Shown piece after piece: positions 1 through 12,344 of a DNA stretch of 64,000 nt. The position numbers and the translations under genes were made by a program. Positions within the stretch are counted from its first letter, which is position 1. Each line of letters opens with the position of its first letter. A model generated the notes under the pieces. It did not search any database. It was not told the DNA's origin and saw only the letters and a list, made by a program, of their open reading frames with translations. Source of the DNA: Coccinella septempunctata (lineage: Eukaryota; Arthropoda; Insecta; Coleoptera; Coccinellidae); NCBI RefSeq assembly GCF_907165205.1, contig NC_058189.1, positions 58,120,270 through 58,184,269 on the forward strand. The letters are read 5' to 3'.

Positions 1-667
1 TTTTTTTCAACAGGGGGTAGAACTGATCAAAATGAAGCATTCCAGCAAAAATAACCCATACAAAATTTCCAAAGTAGATAAGATAAATGATGACTGAAAT
101 AGTGATGACTGATTCAACCATAATGGTTTCGTTTAGGACATCGAAACTTTCGATTCTTACGTGGGAATGAAAATGGAAACTGAGGATTGTCGTATTTTTC
201 TCATTATTTAGTAACTTAATGATTATATGGAATGGCTCATTTCTATACCACCTGACAGAAATATACTTAGGACCAAGTGTAGGAAGTAGAATATTAGTTC
301 GAAATCTAAATTATCCACTAAGTATTTCTCAATGGTCATCAAAATTTTCTTCTTGTTCGAACCCTCTAACAATAGTCGTAAAAATGGGGCCAAATAATAT
401 AACAATAATAGCGCTTTGTCAACATTAAGCACTTTCAATGAACTGTCTCAATTTTCAACACTGTTTTCACTCTGAATCGCACTATACAACAATATTTTCA
501 AAGGACCTAATGCAACTAATCAGATAGACTCGGATGTACTGAACCGTTGTCCAGCGATATGTCTTGTTTCGTTTTCACGGTGTTATTTTCCACAGTCCCT
601 TATTTGAAATTGAATGAAATATTGTAGAAATTCTAGGGGTTGTAGCTCAGCCACCTTGAATATTTTA
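1..667. other. No recognisable feature
   Basis: AT-rich sequence without a credible coding frame, RNA gene or terminal repeat that I can see. It ends at the TA flanking the first S-family element. Confidence 0.5.
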
Positions 668-669
668 TA

Positions 670-2260
670 CAGGGTGACTCTTAAGGTCAAAAGAAATACG
701 TTTTTACTTATCACTATTTTTACCGAATCCGCTCGGTTTAAAAAATACAGGCCGTTGAAAAACCATAAAAAATGTTATTTTTAGTTCTATCTCACAAACT
801 GTTTTATCGAATGAAATGAATTTCGGAATATAGTTTTTCATTTATTCAATTAATCTTTTTAGAACACAGAATATCACCCACGTTTCCCAGTTTTCTCATT
901 ATGACCATTATGTACCATAAAAATACCAAAAATTTAAAAACCCAACTACTGAAATTAAGTTGGACGATATTTGATGAATATTTGAACGTTTTTTAAAATA
1001 AAAGTACCTATTCCTCATATTTTCTCGTACAATGCGCCGTTTTCGAGTAACTAGATGTTCAAGCATAAGAAACATCTGTGATATTCGGAAAATTGAATAC
1101 TTTGGTTGAATGCAAATCTGTTTAAAATATCCACAGATGTGTAATGTCATAGATTAAGCTTGTTATTCTGAAGGGAATTTTGTTTCTTTTGTTCCTACAA
1201 GGGTGTAATAGCTCATTATGAAAATTTTCATCAGGGTCAAATCGGAAAAAATAGTAGAGTCATTCGGGGTAACTGAGCGCAGTGGGTAAGTGTGCGCAGT
1301 GCGTTTATCTCGATTATGCAATGTATGAAACAGGGGTTCATTTGGGTGCAGCAAGGGTGCAGAATCGCCATATTAGTTTTTCATAGGAGTGCGCCGTGCC
1401 ACGTTTCTTCAACTTTTTATTTGCAATCAATCAAATTCACTCGTTTTCTTGTTAATTTTTAGCACCTCTGTAAATTCTGCCAGGTCCAAGTTCCGAGTCC
1501 CTCAGTGTTAAACAATTTTTATTCTATCATGCTCATATTAATCTAAATACATAATAAAAAATTTTGGGTTCTCTTAGCTGCTTAACTCTATAAGAACGTC
1601 AATTCAAATTTTGGCTTACTGGGGAAAGTGTGCGCGGGTAAGTGTGCGCATAGATTCATTATAAGGGCATTTGTTCAGTGAGGAATAAATTATGACATTG
1701 TTGATTTTCTTGGTTAAGACTCGATCAATATTGTCCTATTTGTTCAGAAAAATATGAAGAGCCACCAACAGGGGAAGGTATCAAGTGTTGTGTTCACCAA
1801 GAATTGTGGCATGAACAATAATGCACTGCTTGTAAAAAGGCGCTCCTGTATTGACAATAAACAGCATTTCTCTAATATTGTAACATTTTGATGACATTAT
1901 TTTGTAATTTGTTTCGATTGTGTGGTTCACAAAGCACTGCGTTCACTTACCCCGTGAGGATGCGCACACTTACCCGCAATACGGGGCAAGTGAACGCACT
2001 CCGACTTTCTCTACTAAATTCTTTTTTGCGGAAAGAAAACGTTTTTGTTTGTTTGCTTTTTGATGTTTTTTTATAGATTTGAAAATTCTCTATCTCATGA
2101 ATATGTTTTAATTTTCCTAGCTTCAACATTTGAAACAGGGTATGGCTTGAAAGGCAGAAGTGCGCACAGTTGCCCCGAATGACTCTATATATAAAAATTG
2201 TTTCTTTTGATCTCAAGAATCTACTGTTAAAATATTTTTACGAGTTGAAGACTCACCCTG
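670..2260. mobile_element. S-family TIR element, copy 1 (non-autonomous, interrupted)
   Basis: Non-autonomous DNA element with inverted ends. The left end reads CAGGGTGACTC, the right end GACTCACCCTG on the same strand reading outward, and both are bordered by TA (668-669, 2261-2262). The right end carries the family signature CTCAAGAATCTACTGTT followed by a GAGTC-type terminus. The left terminus is shortened by roughly 45 bp compared with the copy at 30109. No transposase frame is present. The copy is split by the Q element at 1257-2185. TA duplication suggests an IS630/Tc1/mariner-type mobiliser, which is inference. Confidence 0.75.
1257..2185. mobile_element. Q element: TIR transposon nested in S copy 1
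   Basis: Ends read GAGTCATTCGGGG and CCCCGAATGACTC, bordered by TA at 1255-1256 and 2186-2187. Near both ends and in the middle it carries repeats of the motif GTAAGTGTGCGCA, in both orientations (about 1285, 1300, 1625-1650, 1940-1985, 2160). Such subterminal repeats are typical transposase-binding sites. No credible coding frame of useful length is seen, so this is probably a non-autonomous derivative. Sequence of other S copies continues smoothly across the insertion point (cggaaaaaat...), which shows that Q inserted into S. Confidence 0.7.
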
Positions 2261-2262
2261 TA

Positions 2263-2995
2263 TAGACAAATTTTGGTAAAATGACTTATTTTGATGGCTT
2301 ATACCTTCGGTCAATAAGAAACGTGAGTTGAGCGATATATCAAAGGATCTACGACCACACTCCAAGGAAGAACTTTGACATTGACATGATTCGTTAATCG
2401 AACCTTATTTCCTTCTCGAAAACTTGAAAGGGTAGTTCGATATTTATGAGTGGTTTCATTTATAGCAACCATATACCCCACCCTACGACCATGAATTTAA
2501 ACTTCAATAGCAATTCATTTCCATAATCTGGTTATTTCAATATGCGACATTTCTCAACAACTCCATATATCAAACCCAACGAATATTTCCCACATTCCCT
2601 TGCGGCACTGAGCTCTGGAAAGAATCACAAGCATGAGATAGCGGAAGAGCTTATGGTAGGAAGAATGGGCTAGCGCACAGAGTGAAGAATAGCCGCAATC
2701 CAGTACTCTGATTTATAGGGGACACTAAATGGCGAATGCGATGGCTGAATAAATTTTCTCCGTGGGTATTATAGGGCTGACGTGAGTTGAGCCGCGCTAG
2801 ATAGTGGTGAAGGGCGAATGGATTTTGTTAACTCATTCAATACGGGATCCTCATAATGAGAAATTCCACATCAAAATTCCTTATTTTTGGATGATTGCGA
2901 TATGTTGATTTGCATTACGTTCTAACGAATACAGGTTATCCAGGCCTTTCAGAAAAGTTGCTTGATTTGTATCCTAAGGCTGTTAGTTTGGGACA
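2263..2995. other. No recognisable feature
   Basis: No open frame or repeat shared with the rest of the window was seen. Part of it (about 2580-2800) is less AT-rich and may be single-copy host sequence. Confidence 0.4.
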
Positions 2996-2997
2996 TA

Positions 2998-5401
2998 CGG
3001 GGTGATTCATGAACATTGGCATAAATTTGCGATATCCAAAACCACTTTTTTACATTCAGAAGGTGCTGAGGGTTTAAAATGAAAAAGAGTTGAACAGAAT
3101 TTAATAATTCAAGATAACGGCGAAAGAAAATAAATTTATCACCGAAGGAATAAAAACAGGACCGCATTGCGAAAAAATTACATAAAACATTAATTCGTCC
3201 GATTCCTATTCTCTCGTAACAAGTGTGCCCGATGCCAAGTGAAAATTAAATTCCTTGGAATTTGCTACTCTGTCTGAAAATCAGGATGTTCTATTACTGT
3301 CCTAGATTATGGAGTGCATTTAAGTTGTTTTGAACATTCTAGAAAACCGAACAGTTGATGATTCAATAGAGAACTGCAGTTCAGGGAGCTCTTTGAAGTT
3401 AACTCGACAATGGAAAGTGGAAAAACAAAAAAATATTTTCTCCTAAACTCGTCCAGATATTTGTAATTTTGGTATGGAAATATAGGTTTTCGAACACGCC
3501 GAATCTATTGCGAGCAGTTTCGAAAGCCTATCTCCCTTCGTGGAGATTTTCATCTAAGAAATTCGCATTTTTAAAAAATTGCGAATTTCAGTTGAGAATT
3601 TGTCAAGACCGAACGATTATGCCAAGATGGATGAAATTCTCAGATTCATTACTAGAAAAGTCGCTCTTTCAGAATATGTATCACATTTCTATCTACGGTA
3701 ACTTTTATTGAGAGATAAACGATTCGAAAGCTGACCTTCGAAAAATCCTGAAAAAGCTGGGTTCAGTTAAAAATTCGTCAAGACCGAACGATTGCACCTA
3801 GTTGAATGATATTCTCAGATTTTTTACAAGAAGAGTTGCTCTTTCAGAATATGTATTACATTTCCATCTACGGTTACTTTTATTGAGAGATAAACGACTC
3901 GAAAGCTGACCTCCGAAAAATCCTGAAAAAGTTGGGTTCAGTTAAAAATTCGTCAAGACCGAACGATTGCACCTAGTTGAATGATATTCACAAATTTTTA
4001 CTAGAAGATGCTCTTTAAGAGTATGTATTACATTTCCATCTACGGTTAATTTTATTGAGAGATAAACGACTCTGACCATCGAAAAATCCTGAAAAAGATG
4101 GGTTCAGTTAAAAATTTGTCAAGACCGAACGGTTGCGCCTAGATGGATGAAATTTTCAGATTTGTTATTAGAAGAGTTGCTCTTTCAGAATATGTATCAC
4201 ATTTCCATCTAAGAATACTTTCATTGAGAGATAAACGACTCGAAAGCTGACCTTCGAAAAATTCTGAAAAAGATGGGTTCAGTTAAAAATTGGTCAAGAC
4301 CGAACGGTTGCGCCGAAATGGATGAAATTCTCATATTTATTACTAAAAGAGTTGCTCTTTCAGAATATGTATCACATTTCCATCTACGGTTTCCTTTATT
4401 GAGAAATAAACGGCCCTAAAGCTGACCTTCGAAAAATCCTGAAAAGGCTGGGTTCAGTTAAAAATTCGTGAAGACCGTCGGCTGCACCTAGATGGATGAT
4501 ATTCTCAGATTTTTCACTAAAAAAGTTGCTTTCAGAATATGTATCACATTTCCATCTACGGTTACTTTCATTGAGAGATAAACGACTGGAAAGCTGACCT
4601 TCGAAAAATTCTGAAAAAGATGGGTTCAGTTGAAAATTGGTCAAGACCGAACGGTTGCGCCGAAATGGATGACATTCTCATATTTATTACTAGAAGAGTT
4701 GCTCTTTCAGAATATGTATCACATTTCCATCTACGGTTACTTTCATTGAGAGATAAACGACTCGAAAGCTGACCTTCGAAAAATTCTGAAAAAGATGGGT
4801 TCAGTTGAAAATTGGTCAAGACCGAACGGTTGCGCCGAAATGGATGAAATTCTCATATTTATTACTAGAAGAGTTGCTCTTTCAGAATATGTATCACATT
4901 TCCATCTACGGTTACTTTCATTGAGAGATAAACGACTTGAAAGCTGAACTTCGAAAAATCCTGAAAAAGATGGGTTCAGTTAAAAATTCGTCGAGACCGA
5001 ATGGTTACGCTGAGACGAATTAAATTTTCAGATTTGTTACTAGAGCAGTTGCTCTTTCAGAATATGTATCACGTTTAGATCTACGATAATTTTCCTGGAA
5101 GATAAATCACTCTAAAGATGACCTTCGAAAAATTCCCAAGAAGTTGGATTCATTTAAAACTTCCTCAAGACCGAACGGTTGTGCCGAAATGGACGAAATT
5201 CTTCGAGAGCAGATTGCGAAAATTCCTTCATTTGGAGTCTTGTCACCTAAAAGAGTAGCAAAGGGTGTAATTTTTTTTAATTTTCGAAAATTTCGAATAT
5301 TTCCAAATCCAAGGAACTTTTACTAAACATATTTTTCTAAACCGCCTATAACTTCCTCCACCCGCAGATACCATATTATCCATTCATTACGACACACCCT
5401 G
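2998..5401. mobile_element. W repeat, locus 1: possible TIR element with internal satellite
   Basis: The left part (about 3290-3600) is shared with loci near 39950 and 45446-47850 and includes the phrases aacagttgatgattcaata and ggttttcgaacacg. The centre is the 175-bp tandem array. Possible inverted ends are CGGGGTGATTCATG (from 2998) and, reversed from 5401, CAGGGTGTGTCG; both are bordered by TA. The end match is weak, so calling this one transposon is inference; the shared repeat itself is seen directly. Confidence 0.5.
3600..5335. repeat. Tandem array of ~175-bp monomers (about ten copies)
   Basis: The marker tcaagaccgaacg or a close variant begins at 3602, 3778, 3953, 4119, 4294, 4469, 4641, 4816, 4991 and 5165. 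Most steps are 172-176 bp and one is 166 bp. Each monomer also contains cagaatatgtatcacattt and a gagagataaacgactc-type segment. The first and last monomers are most diverged and the central ones most alike, as expected for unequal exchange. Antisense frames cross individual monomers only because the monomer happens to lack stops. Confidence 0.9.
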
Positions 5402-5403
5402 TA

Positions 5404-5988
5404 TAAGTGCTTTGTATTCCTAAGAGTTCACTTTTCTCTCTCATGTCGCAATTCTATTATCCTCTGAAAACTTTGATTTACGACAGAATAATCTTGGATT
5501 TACTGAGATGGAAAGTTAATCTTGTATTCATAAACAAAAATTCGTGGGATCACTAACCTGTAACCTCCTTAGGTGTTGTTGATCCAGACAATGGCGATGT
5601 GCTCGACCCATTTTTATTTATATGGGGTCCTGTAACAATAGAAATGCACGATATATTAAACACAATAATTGAGATAAGGGAATGTAATTGATAAGCTATA
5701 CGTTTATAGGGGTAATAAAAATGATATATACGCTTTTCCCCATTTAATGAGAAAAACGAAAAACACCACTAAAAATTGCAGATAAGAGTTATCGCTGAGA
5801 TCGTAACCGTTCTGGATTGATTCGGTTTTTGGAGGAAGAACTTAATTACAGGATATTGTATTAACTTTTATGATGTAAGGACGTGTTTGTTGCTGGAGGA
5901 GGCCATACTCTTCACTGAACTTTATTTATATTTAAATTTTTTGAGTGAACTGACTTTCTACTGCGAATTTTCACTGTGTAACTCATAG
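5404..5988. other. No recognisable feature
   Basis: AT-rich DNA between W and the first E element; nothing coding or repetitive was recognised. Confidence 0.4.
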
Positions 5989-5990
5989 TA

Positions 5991-6922
5991 GTTGGGGAGC
6001 CCAAGGGAAAGATTCGGCGTATCAGATTAATATAAAGGGAGATACCTTGGACCCTGAAGATTACCTCTACCAAAAATCAGATCTGTATATAGGGGGAATT
6101 GTCTAGAATAGTAAATAGAAAACGATCAATGTACATACTCGACCGTGTCAGATTAAGCTATATGTGGTTAAATACATGTTGAAATGTATACATTCTCTTA
6201 AACTAACAATTTAAGTATGACGGGAGGGCGCCAAACTTGCCAAAAAAAAACGTCACGTGTAAATTCTCGAGCGCGGTTGTTTTTTTTTCTATTTTGAAGC
6301 TTATGATTCAAGAAGAACAAGAATAATGCAATCTGACAGTTTCAGCAAGCCGAAACAATAAAAATTGGCCATAAAGGTAACCAAAATCAGTTTTTTTTAG
6401 TTATCTCTTCCCTTGGGCTTCAAACTGTTCATTCATGATATAAGTTGTAGAGCATAACACCTCGCCCATATCGCTCTCTAACTCGAAAACGGTTAAGAGT
6501 ATGTAAAATTGCTTCAGACAAAAGTTGTATGGCATTTTATTATCTACAACTTTCATAATGAATACAGAAACGATTAGAGGTATAATTAACATATCCTCTA
6601 AAAATTTGACACGCTCGAAAAAAAATTTTTGTTAACACTTTCAATTCTTCTGTACGGCCAGCCCCACCACGCAAATCGTCAGAGTAACATGAATGTATTA
6701 TCAGAGACATGTAGGGCATATACAGTTTCTTAATCTGACACGCTCGGCTATGTACACCTTACGATTTTTTTTTACATCTTTGAGAACCTGCAGACGCTTT
6801 CCCCACCGATGAAAGTGCATACATCATAGAACCTTTTTTTCTTTTACCATCTATTCTTCAAAATCCACTAGGTCTTCACGACGCTCGATTAAATCCCGAT
6901 TTAGCATCGTCGGCTCCCCAAC
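5991..6922. mobile_element. E-family TIR element, copy 1
   Basis: Ends read GTTGGGGAGCC and, inverted, GGCTCCCCAAC, with TA at 5989-5990 and 6923-6924. Internally it repeats a motif of the form tctgacacgctcg in both orientations (about 6145, 6607, 6733). There is no transposase frame. Two further copies at 15398-19132 (opposite orientation) and 23610-25497 share its sequence. As the uninterrupted 932-bp copy, it supplies the empty-site sequence for insertions in the others. Confidence 0.8.
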
Positions 6923-6924
6923 TA

Positions 6925-7510
6925 TAGAGAAATGGGCAGACGAATGAGTTGGATAAGTGAGTAATCATTAAGTTTTCTCATATTTTGAAAAATCCGTAAG
7001 AAAAATGGAAACTTTCGAAACAGCTTAATTCCTTTACTTTCATGGAGCAGTATTTTAATGTAGTTATATTTTCAGAAAAAAACACAGTTTTTGAATGGAC
7101 AATGTGGGTGGAGTAACACATTATTTCAAACTTCCTTTATCGCCTGTTTCGATGTGCAATTGTAGGGATTTCGTAGTGAGTGAGTGGTCCCAATAAAAAC
7201 CGACCTATCTGCTTATTCTATTCAGGGAAAAGTACAGGAAAGACCCGATACATTCCAATCTCTATCGGGAGTATATCCAATTTTCCTTATGTGAAACTCG
7301 AGTAGCATTTCCACAATAGAGAAGTCGTTGAATTTTTCGAATCCCATTTTAACCGGAACAATTTTCCCCGGATCCAATTTTTTCAGTTCTATTCTGCTGA
7401 AAAATGTTACCATCTCAATATGCGACGAATGTAACGTATCGGATTCATGCTGATTCGAAATTCTCTCGAATAATTCTAGACTTTCAGTTCATGTTGTATA
7501 CCCCCTCGAT
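6925..7510. other. No recognisable feature
   Basis: No shared repeat or credible coding frame seen. Confidence 0.4.
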
Positions 7511-7511
7511 A

Positions 7512-8342
7512 CTTCATTCATTCATTCCTTGTTGTATCCCGTTACTGAGAATAAGTCTACAGAAAGACTCAAAACTACCGGTGCGATCAAACTTATAATT
7601 TCTTAGGGCTACTTTCTACTGTGTGCCCTCCTGTGACTGATGAGACCCAACTGTGACCTACAGATCCTTCCACACTCCGGGCAAGGATAGTCACCAACCA
7701 GATCTGGCCGCCGCTGTATTCTTCTAGAGTCTCCATTATAACTGTGGACCAAAGACCTCCACTGTAATCTGTCTAACGCTAGTTGTTCCCAGTTATGATT
7801 GGCATTTAATAATTTTAGGGATTGATGCAGTATATCCTTAAACCGCTTATACTGGCCTCCTGGTTTGTGAGCTCCCTCTGTGAATTCGCCGTACAGAACT
7901 ATTTTGGTGAGTCTCGGGCCCTCGTTCCTTGAGTCTCAATTGTTGTAGGTACAACTCGCGCGTTGCAAAACTTCTGCATTTGAAACTTTGTGGTACCATC
8001 TGATGTGCATTATTTGTCTTAGATGACGTTTTTGCGTTTGTTCAAGCTGTTTGATATATCGCCTGTAGGGCGTCCAGCTTTCGCTTCCGTAAAGAAGCGT
8101 TGGGATGACTACTGCTTTGTAAACAGCCGTCTTGGTCTTCAGATTGAGGTCGTGATTTTGAAACACTCTGACCTTAAGCTTCTAGAATGTCCGTGATGCC
8201 GAATTGATACGGTTGTGTATCTCCGTGTCCAGGTCAGCCATAGTATTCATGAAGCTTCCCAAGTATTTGAACTGCTCGACCTGTTCTAGAGTTTCATCCT
8301 TCAGGCTGGTATCTGTTTGAAGGCTTTCTGGTGGACCCACTC
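7512..8342 (-). pseudogene. 5'-truncated non-LTR retrotransposon, C-terminal fragment
   Basis: The minus strand encodes the region downstream of the RT palm, including LLYGSESWTPYRRYIKQLEQ (8090-8040 region). It is followed by a frame-broken stretch matching the end of the larger copy at 20456-22592. A CxxC...HxxxH zinc-finger end and the 3' tail (GAATGAATGAATGAAG on the minus strand, at 7512-7528) match too. The fragment starts abruptly at about 8342, the usual 5' truncation of target-primed reverse transcription. At least two frame breaks occur near 7940 and 8170. The exact clade (CR1/Jockey-like group) is not settled. Confidence 0.8.
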
Positions 8343-9672
8343 GAAAGAAAAATAGGTAGAGGCACTAATTTTTCGAAATTAAACAAAGTATACACTTATT
8401 TGTTTAAACAAGGTGCAAAGTTTCCGATTCGAGAAGTTAGTACTTACTAATTGAAACGAAAAAACTTGGTTTCCTTCGTTTCTGAAAGCTACAGTGAATT
8501 GTTGAATTTAGTACATATGTGTTTGAAGGTCTAAACAGTTTATTGCAATTTCAAGAAATATAATATTTCATGAACCCAATATCTGAAAACGATGATAATG
8601 TAACCAAGGTATTCACAATAACCTTTTCTTTTTGATAAATAGGATAATTGGTTTATTACTATTTCTTTTCGACTGAAATGAATCTATTGAATTTCTAACC
8701 TTGAAATATCATCCCTAATTTTGCAGCAACCCTTTGGGAATACAGGAAAATGAGGTATTTTTGATAATCATTCTATAAAATACTCCAATCTTAATACAAC
8801 TTGAAGAACTTTGTAGCTTATTCTATCCAAATGATAAAGGAGATAATAGTTACGTAAAATCTATTATATTATCAATATAAATGCATATTGTCATATCCAC
8901 CGGAGAATATCCAGATAATAATTGAACGTTATGATTAATTGAAAATACCAATGTCGACATTCGAAATCGATTTGTTTACGACACAAAATATTTGCATGTT
9001 TTCGTTATGAAATTAACATCACCAGACGATATCATTTGTCAAAATGATGTGATAATCAATTACCGCTGACTGTGACATCGAAAGTCTCTCATGATGTTAA
9101 TGTGTGTGTGGAGAGGCTACTCCTGAAGCATTATAATTCATCGTTTATTCATTAAACTACTGGATGCTTAAACATTTAACGTAATATCATGATATAGGAG
9201 GTCACCGTTGAAAGGCTCGCCAATGCGAATGTGGAATCTACTTTTACAGTGGTGTAAAAAGTGCTCCGTTAGAAACCAAAGTGTGAACACAAATTATTAT
9301 CATCGGAAAGGATGGAAGATTTTCAATTTTCACTGTTGATTGATTGAAAGCAATATAAATAAAATATGTTTGATTACTTACATAAACAAAAATGATCTGA
9401 GTTTTTTGAAATGAAACATCTACAAGTACTTCCAAAGATATAGCATGTTTTTAAGTCTTCACGACATTTGAGCCAAATAAATTAATATCTCCTGGATCTT
9501 GAAGTTAGGTATGGGAAGTCGAAAGTCAAAATTTGGTGGAGAATTCGAAACGTTCACAGTACAAGCGGAAGTACCACTGAGACCAGAGTATTTTAGATGA
9601 ATCTCGGACTTACATTGTGATCTGAAGTTTTCAGAAAAAAATCGAATTTCGGTTCTCTAAATACTTCTAGTG
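8343..9672. other. No recognisable feature
   Basis: About 1.3 kb of very AT-rich sequence without a credible gene, terminal repeat or shared repeat. Confidence 0.4.
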
Positions 9673-9864
9673 TACACTTTTTGCATACATATACATATTT
9701 CAACAGTATATTCTTGAGATCAATGGAAACACTTTTTTCCTTTACCATTTTTTCTGAATCGGCTCGATTTCAAAGATACAGGCTGTTGAAAAAACATAAA
9801 AAAATGTTATTTTTAGTTCTATCCCACGAACGGTTTTATCGAATGAAATGAATTTCGAAATATA

Positions 9865-11398
9865 CACTGCGCAAGAAAATTAACGCACATTATGGAAATC
9901 TCAAATTTATTCTACAACTGAAGGTGTTCTCAATGATAATTATTTTTATCAGAATTATGCATGCATATGTTATCCACTTTCAACGGTTTTCTTCAATACA
10001 GATGTTTTTTCCCAGCAGGAATAAAAAAAGATGATATTATCAGATTTTGAATGTATTGGCTCCATTCTAAAATCAGTTGTTCTCGATCAATTCTAGTGAT
10101 CAATGGTTTTTCTTTCGTTTGATTTTCTACACTCGATCGCTATGCAACGCGAAACACGCAATTTGACCCAAGAGGAATGTGCCCAAGCGGTAGTTTTGCG
10201 AGAAGAAGGGTGGACATACACAAGAATTGCAGAAAGGTTTGGAGTTTCCCATACAAGTGTGTCCAGAATGTTGCAGCGATTCAGGGAGACAGGTATGAAT
10301 GTCTGAAGACCAGGACAGGGTAGACCACGGGTAACAACTGCCATTCAAGAACGTTACTTGAGAGTTTCTTCGTTGAGACAACGGTTTGCAACCGCTCGCC
10401 TCCTTCAAATTCAGCTTGAGCAAACTCATGAGGTGCAAATTAGCACTCAGACAATAAGAAATCGCCTCAGAGAATATGATTTAAGGCCTCGTGTCGCGGC
10501 AAGAGGCCCAGCTCTTACCCCCATCTTAGGCCCATCGAAGGGCGCGTTTGGATTTTGCGAGAGAGCATATCCATTGGGAAGAGGCCGATTGGGAAAGAGT
10601 TCTCTTCACAGATGAGTCTAGATTCTGCCTCTACCATTGTGATCGACGTTCCCTTGTATACAGACGTCCCCATGAAAGATATGCTCAGTGCAATTTCCTG
10701 AATACTATTGGTTTCGGGGGAGGATCGATTATGGTATGGGGTGGAATATCTTTGACTGCTCGCACAGACCTAGTGGTCGTTGATAATGGAGCTATGAATG
10801 TTGATAAGTATATAAGGAACATTCTTGAAGATCATGTAGTGCCCTTTGCCCCATACATTGGTGAAAATGTCATTTTTATGGACGATAATGCCAGACCCCA
10901 TCGTGCGCGCATCGTTCAGGAGTACCTTGAAGAAGTTGAAGTCTCTGGAATGGAATGGCCAGTAAGAAGTCCAGATCTCAATCCGATTGAACAGGTTTGG
11001 GACAACCTCAATAGAAGGCTGAGAAGTTCAGAAAATCATCCAGCTACTCTTAATGACTTAGGAATCCAACTCGGAGAAATCTGGGAAGGATTAGATCAGA
11101 ACATTTTAAGATCACTTATTTTGAGTATGAACCGTCGTAGCCGAGCTGTAATTAACGCAAGGGGTGGAAAAACCAAGTATTAAATCACTTATCAGCATTT
11201 CAGTATTTTGAAAATTGTTCATTTCTCTTCTTTCACATCAGAGTCGGTGAAATTCTGAATTTTTCTTCCATTTAATGTGTCTTTTTTCGTTCAAAACCTT
11301 TCCGAGAGAACATAAAAACTAAGTTATAAAGTCAATGTAGAGTTAACTTTCATTAAAATTGAGATTTTCAGAATGTTCGTTAATTTTTTTGCGCAGTG
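9865..11398 (+). mobile_element. Tc1-like transposon, copy A
   Basis: Inverted ends begin CACTGCGCAAGAAAATTAAC at 9865 and end GTTAATTTTTTTGCGCAGTG at 11398. Similarity continues for about 40 bp (to ...aaatctcaa on each side). TA duplications lie at 9863-9864 and 11399-11400. Total length is 1534 bp, normal for Tc1 relatives. It contains one transposase frame, now broken. It sits inside S copy 2, so it is the younger of the two. Three sister copies (26411, 38688, 48488) are close to identical by eye. Confidence 0.95.
10142..11183 (+). pseudogene. Tc1-like transposase, copy A (broken)
   Basis: Cut-and-paste DDE transposase of the Tc1/mariner superfamily. The N-terminal helix-turn-helix region is visible (GWTYTRIAERFGVSHTSVSR), followed by a second DNA-binding part. 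The catalytic domain has LFTDESRF (first D), FMDDNARPHRA (second D) and SPDLNPIEQVW (E). I count 34 residues between the second D and the E, so the triad is DD34E. It is broken by an in-frame TGA after GMNV (about 10304, CGA in sister copies) and by a 7-bp net insertion near 10520 that shifts frame; the catalytic half is open from 10548 to 11183. The start at MQRETR is shared by all copies. Confidence 0.93.
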
Positions 11399-11889
11399 TA
11401 GTTGTTCATTTATTCGATGAATCTTTTTCAAACACAAGATATCACCCACGTCTTCCAGTTTCCTGATGACCATTACGTACCATAAAAATTCCAAAAATTC
11501 AAAGAACCCAACTGTTGAAACTAAATTGGAAGCTATCTCACGAATATTTGAACGTTTTGTAAAATAAAAGTAGGTATTCTTCATATTTTCTCCTATAATA
11601 CGCGTTTTCGAGTAATTTGATGTTCAAAAATCAAAGAGTATCTGTGAAATTTGAAAAGCTGGGTAATTTGACTGAATACTCTGTTTGAAAGATCCACAGA
11701 TGTAGTTTCACACATTAAGCTAGTTATTCTGAACTTAATTTTGTTTTTCCAGCTCATTGTGAAAACTTAAAATGGCTATATCTTTTTATCAGGGCCGAAT
11801 CGGAAAAAATGGTATAGGAGAAAAGTTTTTCTTTTGACCTCAAGAATCTACTGTTGAAATATTTCTACAAGTCAAAGACTCATCCTGCA

Positions 11890-12340
11890 CATGAGATGGA
11901 ATGTTTCACCTTGAATTTTCAATAATTATTCAACCTACATACTGACATATCGTTTTGGAAAATCAATAACTGCATCCATCCAGGGTGTACTTACAGTGCA
12001 TTATTTTGTCGTTTTATGCTATACTGAATTCAATTACATGTGAGTTATTGATGCAAAGTAATCCACTCAATGTTTACTCAGACTGATTGTTTTCAGTCTA
12101 CAGAACTTTCCATATTGAACACTCTCTGTTGATGTTTCGACGGGGTTCGTTGAAATTAAATATTTACAGAGCTTTGATTGCACGTTTGAAGCGGAACATA
12201 TTGGCCATAGTGCTCATAGGTAACCGAAAGCTGTTCTGTTTAACAATTTGTGATTTTATTCTGAAAATATCGGATATTCTGTGCTTCTGACCCTTTTATC
12301 GAATATTCTACAGATAAAGGACTTCAAAAATATTTTCATC
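11890..12340. other. No recognisable feature
   Basis: AT-rich spacer between S copy 2 and the RTE-like fragment. Confidence 0.4.
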
Positions 12341-12344
12341 ATGT

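Larger units (their letters stand above)
9675..11887. mobile_element. S-family TIR element, copy 2 (interrupted by a Tc1-like element)
   Basis: The left part carries the family phrases cagtatattcttgagatcaa and acaggctgttgaaaaa. The right part carries cacccacgtcttccag and ends ctcaagaatctactgttg...gactcatcctg. The extreme left terminus is decayed. It is split at 9863-11400 by the Tc1-like copy A; joining the two halves at TA gives the order seen in S copy 1 (tttcggaatatagtttttc near 820-840). Confidence 0.75.

Noticed and set aside
4396..4819. Two overlapping antisense frames with repeated protein-like sequence in the W array
   Set aside because: They are the same 175-bp monomer read twice; openness follows from the monomer sequence and neither frame has a domain.
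3600..5335. CRISPR-like regular array
   Set aside because: Units are 175 bp with no spacer/repeat distinction, and the context is eukaryotic transposon DNA; it is a satellite-type tandem repeat.
10127..10438. Antisense frames across the Tc1-like transposases (also at 26748, 27251, 38921, 48716, 49308)
   Set aside because: Shadows of the true transposase frame on the other strand; they recur only because the element recurs.
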